A stretch of DNA of 64,000 bases from positions 74,746,070-74,810,069 of the forward strand of contig NC_090745.1 in assembly GCF_036898095.1 (NCBI RefSeq), written 5' to 3'. The position numbers were made by a program, and so were the translations under genes. Origin of the DNA: Palaemon carinicauda. Lineage: Eukaryota; Arthropoda; Malacostraca; Decapoda; Palaemonidae. Below are positions 48,380-60,080 of the stretch, piece by piece (position 1 is the stretch's first letter; each line of letters starts with the position of its first letter). The notes beneath the pieces were generated by a model. It was not told the DNA's origin. It searched no databases and worked only from the letters and a program-made list of their open reading frames with translations.

Positions 48380-49255
48380 TTAAAAGCTTCCCTAAAATTG
48401 TATCAGACATCACAAAACGAAGCAACTTGACGAGGGATGAGATACACAATTAGACCACAAAAAGATCATTCAAACAACGCAATTATTGACTGTAGCCATA
48501 TCACCAAGAAATCATTAGAAAAGAAGTGGACAATTTGTTGCAAAACGGATAAGCTGAACAAAGCTTTAGCCCTTACAGTTCTCCATACTTGTTCTTGAAA
48601 AAAATCCGACGGATCTTTCAGGATGTGTACGGAGCTATCATAAGTTGAATACGATCAGTATGGCCGACAATCATACATTGCCACTTATAGACCAACTACT
48701 CGATAACATTGGACAAGCAAGGTTCGTCTCTAAAATCGACTTGTTAAAGGGCTATTTTCAGACTCCATTGGATGAAAGCAAAAAATTATTATCAGCTGTG
48801 TATAAACCCATTTGAGTAATATCAATACACAGTAATGCCATTTGGTCTAATGAACGCACCCTCCACCTTCCAACGAATGATGGATAACCTTCTAGGTATT
48901 GAAGGAGTAGGCGTATAACTTGACGATATTGTGATATATTTATCAACCTGGAAAGAACATCTCCAAATCCAGGAAAAAGTATTTCAAAAGCTGTGAGGAG
49001 CACATATGATGATTAACCTGGAGACAAGTGAATTTGAAAAGGCAGCAGTTCGGTAATTAGGATTTGAATTCAGAAGAGGCCAAATCGCCTCAGTAGCCAC
49101 TAATGATGAAGGAATAAGGAAAGCTTACCCCCCACAGCGAGGAAGCAATTAAAACGTTTTTTAGCAATGGCAGAATTGTACAGACGGTTTTGCCCGAATT
49201 TCTTGGCTGTAGTCGCAGCCTTGATAGATTTGTCTAGTTCCAAGAAAAAGTTTGT
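48380..49255 (+). pseudogene. Reverse transcriptase remnant (integrase-first LTR element)
   Basis: Contains 'YHQEIIRKEVDNLLQNG', 'SFSPYSSPYLFLKK', 'RFVSKIDLLKGYFQTPLDE' (first catalytic Asp), 'PFGLMNAPSTFQRMMDNLL' and 'LDDIVIY' (catalytic Asp pair, near 48,920). The thumb has 'FLAMAELYRRFCPNF'. Several stops and frame changes separate these pieces. Motifs are of Ty3/gypsy type. The remnant follows the integrase domain by about 200 bp of linker that still reads as protein ('NSSNIRNLEEKLTHLNKEQ'). Confidence 0.85.
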
Positions 49256-49695
49256 ATGAACCAGCGAGTGCCAGAAATCCTTTGGCAAGATAAAGGCCAT
49301 ATTAACATCGAAATGGATATTGCAAGAACCGGATTTCAACAAGAAATTCCTTAGCCATGTGGATTCGTCTGACAATGGGTTTGGGGCTGGCCTATTGCAA
49401 GAAGGCAACGAAGGAATTCTTCACCTCGTCTGTTTCATGACGTCGAAGCTGAAGGAAGCACCAACGGGCCTACTAGACAGCTAAAAAGGAACTGCTAGTG
49501 CTAATCACAGCGATAGGGAAGTTTGAAGTATATGTATATAGACCACAAAATGAATAAATTACGGTTTACTCAGATCACAATCCTTCAACTTTTAGTAATA
49601 AAATGAAGAATAATAATGAAAGGTTAACTAGATGGCTGTTATGTTTGCAACTCTATTGTATTAATATAAAGCATATATCCGGTAAAGAGAAAATG
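49256..49695 (+). pseudogene. RNase H remnant (integrase-first LTR element)
   Basis: 'EPDFNKKFLSHVDSSDNGFG' holds the first catalytic Asp region. 'ITVYSDHNPSTFSNKMKNNN' and 'ERLTRWLLCLQLYCINIKHI' followed by 'SGKEKMVSNYL' close the domain. A purine-rich GGGGAGAG near 49,722 could be the polypurine tract before the 3' LTR. Confidence 0.8.
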
Positions 49696-49744
49696 GTTTC
49701 AAATTATTTATAAATAATCTTTTTGGGGAGAGCTATCTTACAAA

Positions 49745-50983
<1,239 letters not shown>

Positions 50984-51366
50984 CCGAAGTAACATAAAAT
51001 TGATTTGAACCAATAATTCCTGACTTAAAAGAAGTAATTATTCAGTTTTTATTAGAGTGAAACGTAAAATGACCTTAAGATATTCAGTATTCATATATAT
51101 TGACGTCTGGTAGTTGGGTATTGTTCTCAAAGCTCAGAGGTATTCTCATGGGTTTAAGATTTATGTAAATAACACAGGTGAGTTGGAGCATGGGAGTTTA
51201 CGTACTTCACTACTAATAATGTGGACTTTTTTTTTCTCTTGATAAATGTTACAGAAATAATAACTACGTCTCGGTACTTCAATTTCGAGTCATTACATAA
51301 TAGACTTGGTGTCCAAGATTTCATTAATTTCACTTTGATTGTATATTTTTACCATGTGGTCAAAAG

Positions 51367-51371
<5 letters not shown>
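50984..51371. other. No recognised feature
   Basis: AT-rich sequence; may include the tail end of the LTR. Confidence 0.4.

Positions 51372-51463
<92 letters not shown>
51372..51463. repeat. (TA)n microsatellite
   Basis: A (TA)n run directly left of the 102-bp inverted repeat. Confidence 0.95.
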
Positions 51464-51465
<2 letters not shown>

Positions 51466-51559
51466 AGCAGAACACCACTCAACCCTACCCCACACCCTCC
51501 AAAAAAAAGGCTGTTTAACAGAGACAAAATACAGAAAAGCTAAACTTATTCAAAACTAG

Positions 51560-51657
<98 letters not shown>

Positions 51658-51755
51658 CTAGTTTTGAATAAGTTTAGCTTTTCTGTATTTTGTCTCTGTT
51701 AAACAGCCTTTTTTTTGGAGGGTGTGGGGTAGGGTTGAGTGGTGTTCTGCTAGAT
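51462..51755. repeat. Perfect 102-bp inverted repeat around (TA)n
   Basis: The arm 51,462-51,563 is the exact reverse complement of 51,654-51,755. The spacer 51,564-51,653 is pure (TA)n and self-complementary, so the whole 294 bp is one palindrome. The inner arm ends are TTAGCTAG-like. There is no coding content. Confidence 0.9.
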
Positions 51756-53246
51756 GCACCTTTTTTATATACTATAATACTTCCATTTGTATTATATCTT
51801 TGTTACACGAATGAGTGTGCATATACAAGTATCGAGAGTTCAGAGACAAAAGTCAAATGATATTGGCAACATCTGAATGGGCCATAATATTATGTCAAAT
51901 CCTTGTTCTTCTTTTCTCGTATAATTGGCAACAACATAATATAATCTACCAGTAGGCTATCCTGTATGCCTATCCTTCTTCAGGAATATAGTATTGATTA
52001 AGATGAAGGAAGTGCTGATCACATTCTGATGATTGACATATCTTAACCCAGATGATGACTATATTCTATTCTAAAGCGATAGTGAAGAGGGTAATATTTC
52101 CAATTATTGGGATTTGTAAAAAACGGAACCTATTAGACTCCGTTTCACACAAGTAAGACATGCGTCTCTCTTATCATCACGCGCTTTTTGTAGCTGCTCG
52201 TCAAGTAGAGGGAATAGAAGGATGCATTGGAATTGGAAACAGTGCAGTGAAAGAAACATTTTCCTTGGATTATTAGATAGTTGATGAAGGTCTTACTCCG
52301 AGAGAATATGATTTCGTAGGTAGAGCAGGAATTGGTATCGATCTTGGTATAGCAGATTCCCATGTTTGTCACTGTTACGAATTATTTATGGATTGAAAGG
52401 TATTGATTATGATGTTAGAAGATTATTGGACAAATGACATACATTTCAGTAAGCCAATATTTCCAAAATATTCATGAATGACTGGTGTGTATTGAAAATT
52501 TGTGTTTATTAAGATTACAAAATATCTATTAATTGAAAATGGAACATGAAAGCGAACAAAATTTAAATTTATTTCAACATCTTATTTTGCGTATATTCAT
52601 TGTTTATTTTGATGGTTAGGATTACTACACATATTTCCCATAATAATTAGATTTTTTTTTTTTTTTAGATATGATATATAAATATCATATAGGAAATATG
52701 AAATTCACGCATATAGTTGGTATTATGGAAACTAATGCCGATTCCACACGGTCGAACTCTGTTTTCACTGTTTTCACCCTTTGTCCTTACCATATAAAGT
52801 ATGCAAACTATGACCGAAACAGACCAAAGAGCAGAGATACTTTATATGTGGGTTACGGCTTTTAGGTAACCACCAATCAGTTGGCAGTAAACCGGGGGCT
52901 TTCGAGGCAGCGTGTTTTTGTGCTAGTGTAACACTGTACGATTACAATGGTCGAAGTCTTTCGTGAAAAAAAAAATGAATAAAAAAAATATCAGAGAAGT
53001 ATGATGCAGAGAAGCTGAAACGCCATGACACATTAGAAAGTTCAACGACTTTGTTGCTGGAATTTCAAGATGAAAGGGAAACTGTTCGTCGCCTACTTGA
53101 GAATGGACGTTAATTCTGGTTATACCCTCTTGACTAAACTAGAACCTTATAGCAAGAAACTACGATAACAATGCGAGACAAACTATTATATTAGATGCAC
53201 GTGTAGAGGCAACCTTTTGATTTTCAGCAATCATAAGATATATTCG

Positions 53247-53248
<2 letters not shown>
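51756..53248. other. Unassigned AT-rich DNA
   Basis: Short frames only. A 40-codon stretch at ~52,990-53,113 ('SEKYDAEKLKRHDTLESS', 'LLLEFQDERETVRRLLENGR') reads like a protein end but is not recognised. Confidence 0.4.

Positions 53249-53312
<64 letters not shown>
53249..53312. repeat. (GA)n microsatellite
   Basis: An uninterrupted (GA)n run. Confidence 0.95.
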
Positions 53313-53315
<3 letters not shown>

Positions 53316-53764
53316 CTCAGAGTGGGAGTGGTCTTCGCCTATAACCTCCACAGCAGAGTACTTGTAGGAATCATCAGATGATACGTTACTGGCGTTACCG
53401 ATGCTTGCCGTATTCTACACAGACGGTCCTGTGGTAAGCTATCATTTAAATAAAAAAGATAGGTAGTTACAACCTCATAACATTAGTGTATATATACCAC
53501 CATGTTCCACTTCCCGACTTCTATGATATTTTCATTTGCCTAATTTCCTTACGGTAGATGCATGTGAAATTGCTTATTATTTGTTTACCCTCCACATCAA
53601 CTGTCAAAACATTGAAGCTTTTACTGCTAACCTTAGCTGTTATCTCTTGGAGGATGCAACACATTGGTTTCTTTTCGTATAAGAAACTTCATACTTTCCA
53701 CAAACATTAGTGTTCGTGCAATTAAGTTACTTCAGTAATGTTATCCCCACACCAATACCTGTTT
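53313..53764. other. No recognised feature
   Basis: No gene or repeat recognised. Confidence 0.4.
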
Positions 53765-54124
53765 GAGTTAGACAGGATGCACAGTAGGCTCATTTAGTAT
53801 TTGCCTACACATGCAGCAAATAGTCTGGCTTATTCCTACGACGTTCTCCTCTGCCCTCATACATCTGACAACCTGCAGATTACCAAATAATTCCTCCATA
53901 CTCAAGGAGTTAAATTCTGCAATGAAATTGTTCAGTGCCTACTTTCCTCTTAGTAAGGGCATAATTGACTCTTGAGCTATGGTAAGCAACTCTTCCAGGA
54001 GAAGGACACTCCATAATCTATCCATTATTCTCTGGTCTTGGCGTTTCACTGTCTTGGATTAGAGTTCTCTTGCTTTGGGGTAAACTCCGGCATACTGTTC
54101 TATCATGGTCTTCTTCCTCTTGTT

Positions 54125-54125
<1 letters not shown>
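53765..54125 (+). repeat. Dispersed decapod-type repeat, copy 2
   Basis: Aligns with 24,440-24,845 and ends in (TA)n(TG)n at 54,125-54,192. It has 'GATTAGAGTTCTCTTGCTTT' and 'GGCATACTGTTCTATCATGG'. Confidence 0.6.
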
Positions 54126-54188
<63 letters not shown>

Positions 54189-54192
54189 TGTG
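54125..54192. repeat. (TA)n(TG)n microsatellite
   Basis: TA repeats turning into TG repeats. Confidence 0.95.
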
Positions 54193-54513
54193 AAGAATCC
54201 AATTAAATGTCGTTTAAATCAAATAGCGGACACAAAATCGACATTCTAGAGACAGAGTTTACGCCAGCTATGAAAAATCTAGTGGAATGATAGGTTGGTG
54301 CTTACACGTATTTAAATCATTATCGAAACCGTCGATATATTAAATACATGGACTAGAATGAAAAGATACTCTGAAGGCTTCACTTTGAGAAAAAAAAGTA
54401 ACCATTTATTTACGTTGAGCGCCTTTTTACGTCCCATTGGTATTTTCTATAGCCGTTTGTGCCTTGGAAAGACGTAGCTCCAAGGAATAAGCTCTTTTCA
54501 TACATGAAAATTT

Positions 54514-54589
<76 letters not shown>

Positions 54590-55127
54590 AATAGCAGTAG
54601 GAGATGTAATTTCGTCATTAAAATTGAATGAAGTTGGTATATTCCGTATTTTCTTTATTACCTGCCGATGCTTTTTTAATATTCCACTTCCTTCTCGTGT
54701 TTCTATGGTGTTATCGATTCCTTGACTCCTAATAATTGAATTATTCGCCCCAATTCCGGAAAAAAAAAATTTTTATGATTGTATTTTTTTCTCTATCTTC
54801 TCTCTATTATTCACTATGACGCCATCCGCATTATATTCCTCACAAGAATGATTTTACCTTTTGGAACTGTTATATTTAGAAATGTTTTTACAATTTCCCA
54901 ACAGTGAACTTAGGAATTACATGTTATTGCAGAACTGTACAGTTCCTTTTTCATCAAGGACATTTCCCCTAAATTCATGTGTTTTTATACCCCTTGGATG
55001 TTTGAGGTTTTTTTTTTTATCATTTATAATGCAATTGCGTAATTGCATTTTATTTTAATCAGTTAACACCTATTATTTTTTTTCAATTAGCATTTTTTTT
55101 ATATCCACTGTTTTAAACATAACAACT

Positions 55128-55128
<1 letters not shown>
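54193..55128. other. AT-rich DNA with (GA)n at 54,519-54,584
   Basis: No gene recognised. The only clear feature is the (GA)n tract. Confidence 0.5.

Positions 55129-55213
<85 letters not shown>
55129..55213. repeat. (GA)n microsatellite
   Basis: A long (GA)n run lying 24 bp left of the Gag-only LTR element's target duplication. Confidence 0.95.
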
Positions 55214-55240
55214 AATATCCTGTTTATAGAATGGTGTTGG

Positions 55241-56211
55241 TGTGGCGGGATGTTGCAAAACAAGCCCCACACCCTGAATCACACCTACAGACAATTGTCT
55301 CAACAAAACAAACTTTCCCCTGACGTTATCCAAAACCAGACTCTTAGACAAAAGGACAAAATAAACCAAACATAACCTTAAAACTATATTTCTTAATATT
55401 AAAACAATCACTAAAAAATCACCAATCTTATACCATAACCAAAAAATAATCACAACTTAGTACTACAATCTTAACCTACTGTAATTGGAAAACACAAAAC
55501 TTAAAACTAAAATTTCACTTCAACCACCATCTAAACGTAATTATCATATATGATTGTGAGTGGACACTTTCGTCCACACAAGGGCCAACCGTCTTTAATA
55601 GCCCAATATCACAAATCTGCAGGAACTGGAACACTGTCAAATATCAATACACAATTGTACTAATCATCATCATCATCATCAATACGCCAAACCAATTTCT
55701 TCAACCGGGCGGGATCGTTACAGCATATATTTCATCAAGATCCACAGAGCAATCCAATCAGGTCCTTAAACAATCCAGGTCATCAATAATTCATTCCAAA
55801 TCTGAGCAGTCGTATCAAATTCCTTACACAAGCCAGGTCGTCAACAATCAAATTCACATAAATTTCTCCCCAAAGGAGGAATCACGGCCTGCCAAAATAA
55901 AAAAGAAAAACACTTACGAACACTCCTAACTAACTGAACTATCGCACTATAATCAAAGATAAATAATAAATTGTTCCTATCATTCACAATCACGACAAGC
56001 AAAGATAAACAAAACTGTACTTACTCAGAATATAAAAATCACTTCCACGCTGGTCAAAAAAATAATAATCCAGCATTCACAAACGAACTGTCTCAAGCTG
56101 CAGTCAAATAAAAAAGCATTCGCTCCGAAACATTCACCACTGTCGTAACCTAACTAAAAAATGTAAACAAACAATCTCATTTAAACCAACAGTCTTTCTC
56201 ACCACAAACAA

Positions 56212-56302
<91 letters not shown>

Positions 56303-56352
56303 AGGATTTGGCAAAAACAAAAATAAAATAAAGAAAAAATAAATCCTCCACA
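55241..56352 (-). repeat. 3' LTR of Gag-only element
   Basis: Same ends as the 5' LTR. The (CT)n tract on the plus strand at 56,216-56,302 contains a CTCCTCT interruption that the other LTR lacks. Confidence 0.95.
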
Positions 56353-56366
56353 TTCCTCCCCCCTTA
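56353..56366 (-). promoter_or_regulatory. Polypurine tract before 3' LTR
   Basis: On the minus strand AAGGGGGGAGGAA lies immediately upstream of the 3' LTR start TGTGGAGG. This is the expected position for plus-strand priming. Confidence 0.85.
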
Positions 56367-56393
56367 CTTTGCCAAATCCTTCTCACACAACAC

Positions 56394-57092
56394 TTACATT
56401 ATTTTTTTCATAACCCAGTCGCAGTCGGGAACGGGACCTCTACTCCGAGTAACTGGGCCTCCATATACTCTCCCATTCACTTCTTCCTTATCGCAATCAT
56501 TCGCTACATTAACACTATTCCTATCTAAATCCCTATCATCTAATATATCATGTACAATCATATCTACCTCGTTATCATCTGGCCCTATAATTACACTCAT
56601 TTCTGTAAACAGTTCATCCATTTCATCAAAAACATTCTCAACTTTAGCAAAAGATTCATTCATACTACTAATCATTCTCCTATCTCTCACTCTCGCATTC
56701 GTCATCCTTTCTTTTACATCACCTAAGGAAAAGCCACACACACTATAGGTATCATTCATACTCAGCCATGATTCCTCTGTATTAACACATTTATCTTCCA
56801 TACACACTTGCACATTTACACCCTTGTCATACTTATTTCTATTCTCACTTTTACTTATAAAATTTTCCCTTTTTTCACCCTTACTTAAAACTTTCAAACG
56901 CCTCTTTTTCCTATATTCAACTAACACTAATTGTTTATTTTTCAGCCCTAACTTCTCATGCATACTAGATTCATACTTGCTCATTTCCAACCAATTATCC
57001 ATCCCATTCTCACAAACATTGATCCTATTCCTTCCACACACACAGGAGGACTCACCCAGCTGAACCCTCTTACACTCTAGTTTCCCGAACAT
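56394..57092 (-). CDS. Second ORF of Gag-only element, unknown function
   Basis: A 232-residue frame overlapping the gag 3' end by 16 bp. Passing from the gag frame to this one needs a -1 shift, the usual gag-pol arrangement. It begins 'MFGKLECKRVQLGESSCVCG', is rich in Asn/Asp/Glu/Lys/Met, and ends with 'GGPVTRSRGPVPDCDWVM'. No DTG/DSG protease motif, RT, RNase H or integrase motif is visible. It could be the fused remnant of pol after a large deletion, an accessory protein, or not translated. It ends ~30 bp before the polypurine tract, filling the interior. Its openness over 232 codons in a young element argues for coding. Confidence 0.6.
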   Translation of the reverse strand: MFGKLECKRVQLGESSCVCGRNRINVCENGMDNWLEMSKYESSMHEKLGLKNKQLVLVEYRKKRRLKVLSKGEKRENFISKSENRNKYDKGVNVQVCMEDKCVNTEESWLSMNDTYSVCGFSLGDVKERMTNARVRDRRMISSMNESFAKVENVFDEMDELFTEMSVIIGPDDNEVDMIVHDILDDRDLDRNSVNVANDCDKEEVNGRVYGGPVTRSRGPVPDCDWVMKKIM

Positions 57093-58870
57093 CCTGGCTG
57101 ACTTACTCCCTTCTTCCTACATACTCTAGCTACATGCCCATCTGCACCACATTCAGTACACTTACCCCGCGGCTCCTTGCACATTCTAGCATAATGACCA
57201 TCCTTACCACAATTACCACAAATCACATTCATACGATTACTACGACATCCACTCGCCACATGCCCAATCATACCACACCGAAAACATCTTACCCCTTTCT
57301 CTTTCGTGCACTCGCTAATTCTATGCCCTACCTCACCACATCCAAAACAAGCACCAAGAGCCCATCTACATTCATTCTTCTTATGTCCTACTTTCCCACA
57401 TCTATAACACTTCTCTTCACGGATACAACTACCTGACCTATCTTGCGGCGCACTAGCACTCCTATCCCTCCAAACCTGATTCCCTTGCCTAAACCCTTCA
57501 TTTGTCCTTACAGGTATTCCCACATTACTCGCCCTAACACTCCTATCTACTACACTATCAGCTACCCTCATCGGTCCTCTCATAACAGCATCTCTAAAAC
57601 TAACAAATTCTGGCACACTTTCCTCCATTCCAGTTCTTACACTCACAGATTTACTTTCTTTCATACACCTATCCAACTCGTAATCCTCAACTATCTCTAA
57701 AATATCATCCCATGTCAATCTTTCTTTCGTCCACCTCATTTTCTCCTTCCGTTTCAAATTAACAAACTCAGCAACATTCTCGGGTACAGTAGCCAAAAAC
57801 TTCCTCATTAACTCCTTATTCTCATTTATGCCTTCATCCCCATACTTCTTTCTAGCTAACGTTTCCAACCTACATACGTACATTGATATAGCTTCTCCTG
57901 CATTCATCCGTGCTTCATCAAAATCATTCTTACGCTTATACTTAACACTCCCTTTCATACGTTTTACCTGCTCAATTATTCTCTTTTTCACACTTTCATA
58001 ATCAACGTCCCCTACACTCATTATCACTCCATACATCGTCAACAAATACCCAGTCAAATATTCTCCTAACTCCCTAGCCCAAACTCTTTTACTATCACCA
58101 TACTTATCCTGACAATACCTCTCATACTCCTTGAAAAAATCATGTACATCCCTACTGCTATGCTCATTGAACCTTTCACACCGAGGTACCTCTCTCATAA
58201 ACACAGTCTTACACACATCACGTTCATTCTCACTGCTATCATCACTGCTACCTTCCTTCTTGTTTCCTACTTCCTCGCTAGAGTATAAAGAATCTAATTC
58301 CACAGTCATACTCCTATCCTTGATCATACTCTTCCTAGCCCTTTTCTTACTCGCCACTTTCACCCATTCACGATCGTCCTTGTTATCAGCCTGATACTTT
58401 TTCTTCCCTTTCTTCACATCACTTTTTCCTTTCTTCTCATGATTCCTATCACATTTCTGTTCATCCTTACTATGCCTTATTCCTTTATCTTCAATCTCAC
58501 TATCACTATTACTACTATCACTATCACTTCCTTTCCCATTATCACCTACCTTAACCTTATCTTCCACTACCAACCCATTACCCGAAGCTGAGGACACTCC
58601 TCCGACTGCACCTTCACCCATTATAGTTTTCATCATCCCCATGACTTGCTCCATCATATCTTCCATTCGTTTCTCCATTCGTTCTTCATTCTCTCGCATC
58701 CTCATCTCAACACCCTCTTCCACTCTCTCTACAGTTCCCTGAATTTCCCTCAGTTTCCTATGCATCTCCTCATTCTCACACCTTAACCACTTATTCTCTT
58801 GCAACAACTTCTCCTCACGCTCCTTACTCAGCCGCAATTCCTCCTCCAAAGCCTTGTATTTACCTTCCAT
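57077..58870 (-). CDS. Gag protein with coiled coil and five CCHC zinc knuckles
   Basis: An intact 597-residue ORF whose ATG lies 102 nt after the 5' LTR. Residues ~1-90 are a Glu/Lys/Arg/Leu/Met-rich coiled coil ('EEELRLSKEREEKLLQENKW'). Then come an acidic Ser/Asp stretch and lysine-rich patches (possible nuclear signals, ~140-180). A capsid-like helical domain lies at ~225-420 ('FNEHSSRDVHDFFKEYERYC', 'WARELGEYLTGYL', 'LTWDDILEIVEDYEL'). The end carries five C-x2-C-x4-H-x4-C knuckles at about 488-501, 508-521, 529-542, 551-564 and 571-584, for example CYRCGKVGHKKNEC. Five knuckles is more than the one or two usual in retroviral and gypsy Gag. The protein should form virus-like particles and bind the element's RNA. 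No stop or frameshift is present. Confidence 0.9.
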   Translation of the reverse strand: MEGKYKALEEELRLSKEREEKLLQENKWLRCENEEMHRKLREIQGTVERVEEGVEMRMRENEERMEKRMEDMMEQVMGMMKTIMGEGAVGGVSSASGNGLVVEDKVKVGDNGKGSDSDSSNSDSEIEDKGIRHSKDEQKCDRNHEKKGKSDVKKGKKKYQADNKDDREWVKVASKKRARKSMIKDRSMTVELDSLYSSEEVGNKKEGSSDDSSENERDVCKTVFMREVPRCERFNEHSSRDVHDFFKEYERYCQDKYGDSKRVWARELGEYLTGYLLTMYGVIMSVGDVDYESVKKRIIEQVKRMKGSVKYKRKNDFDEARMNAGEAISMYVCRLETLARKKYGDEGINENKELMRKFLATVPENVAEFVNLKRKEKMRWTKERLTWDDILEIVEDYELDRCMKESKSVSVRTGMEESVPEFVSFRDAVMRGPMRVADSVVDRSVRASNVGIPVRTNEGFRQGNQVWRDRSASAPQDRSGSCIREEKCYRCGKVGHKKNECRWALGACFGCGEVGHRISECTKEKGVRCFRCGMIGHVASGCRSNRMNVICGNCGKDGHYARMCKEPRGKCTECGADGHVARVCRKKGVSQPGCSGN

Positions 58871-58948
58871 TTTTCTTCAACCTTAATTCTAAATTCGTAT
58901 CCTATCAGTCCTTCGTCAAAGAGTCCAGCTATCAGTCCCGCATCAGCA

Positions 58949-58966
58949 GTCCCTGTTCGGGCGCCA
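58949..58966 (-). promoter_or_regulatory. Primer binding site complementary to tRNA-Lys 3' end
   Basis: The minus strand reads TGGCGCCCGAACAGGGAC, six bases after the 5' LTR end. This 18-mer is the known primer site for the tRNA-Lys(UUU) 3' end, used by several retroviruses and LTR elements. It fixes the element's orientation. Confidence 0.92.
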
Positions 58967-58972
58967 AAATAA

Positions 58973-59944
58973 TGTGGCGGGATGTTGCAAAACAAGCCCC
59001 ACACCCTGAATCACACCTACAGACAATTGTCTCAACAAAACAAACTTTCCCCTGACGTTATCCAAAACCAGACTCTTAGACAAAAGGACAAAATAAACCA
59101 AACATAACCTTAAAACTATATTTCTTAATATTAAAACAATCACTAAAAAATCACCAATCATATACCATAACCAAAAAATAATCACAACTTAGTACTACAA
59201 TCTTAACCTACTGTAATTGGAAAACACAAAACTTAAAACTAAAATTTCACTTCAACCACCATCTAAACGTAATTATCATATATGATTGTGAGTGGACACT
59301 TTCGTCCACACAAGGGCCAACCGTCTTTAATAGCCCAATATCACAAATCTGCAGGAACTGGAACACTGTCAAATATCAATACACAATTGTACTAATCATC
59401 ATCATCATCATCAATACGCCAAACCAATTTCTTCAACCGGGCGGGATCGTTACAGCATATATTTCATCAAGATCCACAGAGCAATCCAATCAGGTCCTTA
59501 AACAATCCAGGTCATCAATAATTCATTCCAAATCTGAGCAGTCGTATCAAATTCCTTACACAAGCCAGGTCGTCAACAATCAAATTCACATAAATTTCTC
59601 CCCAAAAGAGGAATCACGGCCTGCCAAAATAAAAAAGAAAAACACTTACGAACACTCCTAACTAACTGAACTATCGCACTATAATCAAAGATAAATAATA
59701 AATTGTTCCTATCATTCACAATCACGACAAGCAAAGATAAACAAAACTGTACTTACTCAGAATATAAAAATCACTTCCACGCTGGTCAAAAAAATAATAA
59801 TCCAGCATTCACAAACGAACTGTCTCAAGCTGCAGTCAAATAAAAAAAGCATTCGCTCCGAAACATTCACCACTGTCGTAACCTAACTAAAAAATGTAAA
59901 CAAACAATCTCATTTAAACCAACAGTCTTTCTCACCACAAACAA

Positions 59945-60028
<84 letters not shown>

Positions 60029-60076
60029 GATTTGGCAAAAACAAAAATAAAATAAAGAAAAAATAAATCCTCCACA
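58973..60076 (-). repeat. 5' LTR of Gag-only element
   Basis: In element orientation it starts TGTGGAGGATTT and ends CATCCCGCCACA. It contains (GA)n at 59,949-60,026, close to its 5' end. It differs from the 3' LTR by, for example, CAATCATATACC versus CAATCTTATACC, one A indel in AATAAAAAA, and microsatellite length. Confidence 0.95.
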
Positions 60077-60080
60077 TTGG

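Larger units (their letters stand above)
55241..60076 (-). mobile_element. Complete Gag-only, non-autonomous LTR retrotransposon
   Basis: A 4,836-bp element on the minus strand. LTRs of 1,112 and 1,104 bp start TG and end CA and differ by only a few substitutions outside their microsatellite. The 4-bp duplication TTGG lies directly outside both ends (55,237-55,240 and 60,077-60,080). An 18-nt primer site and a polypurine tract are in their correct places. The 2,620-bp interior holds a gag ORF and a second short ORF but no reverse transcriptase, RNase H or integrase, so it must depend on enzymes from another element. The near-identical LTRs suggest a recent insertion. Confidence 0.9.

Noticed and set aside
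55127..55453. Short frames inside the LTRs (also 58,943-59,185)
   Set aside because: The same frame appears in both LTRs and has no domain; LTRs are noncoding here.
57134..58394. Plus-strand frames opposite the Gag ORF
   Set aside because: Antisense shadows of an intact Gag with clear zinc knuckles.
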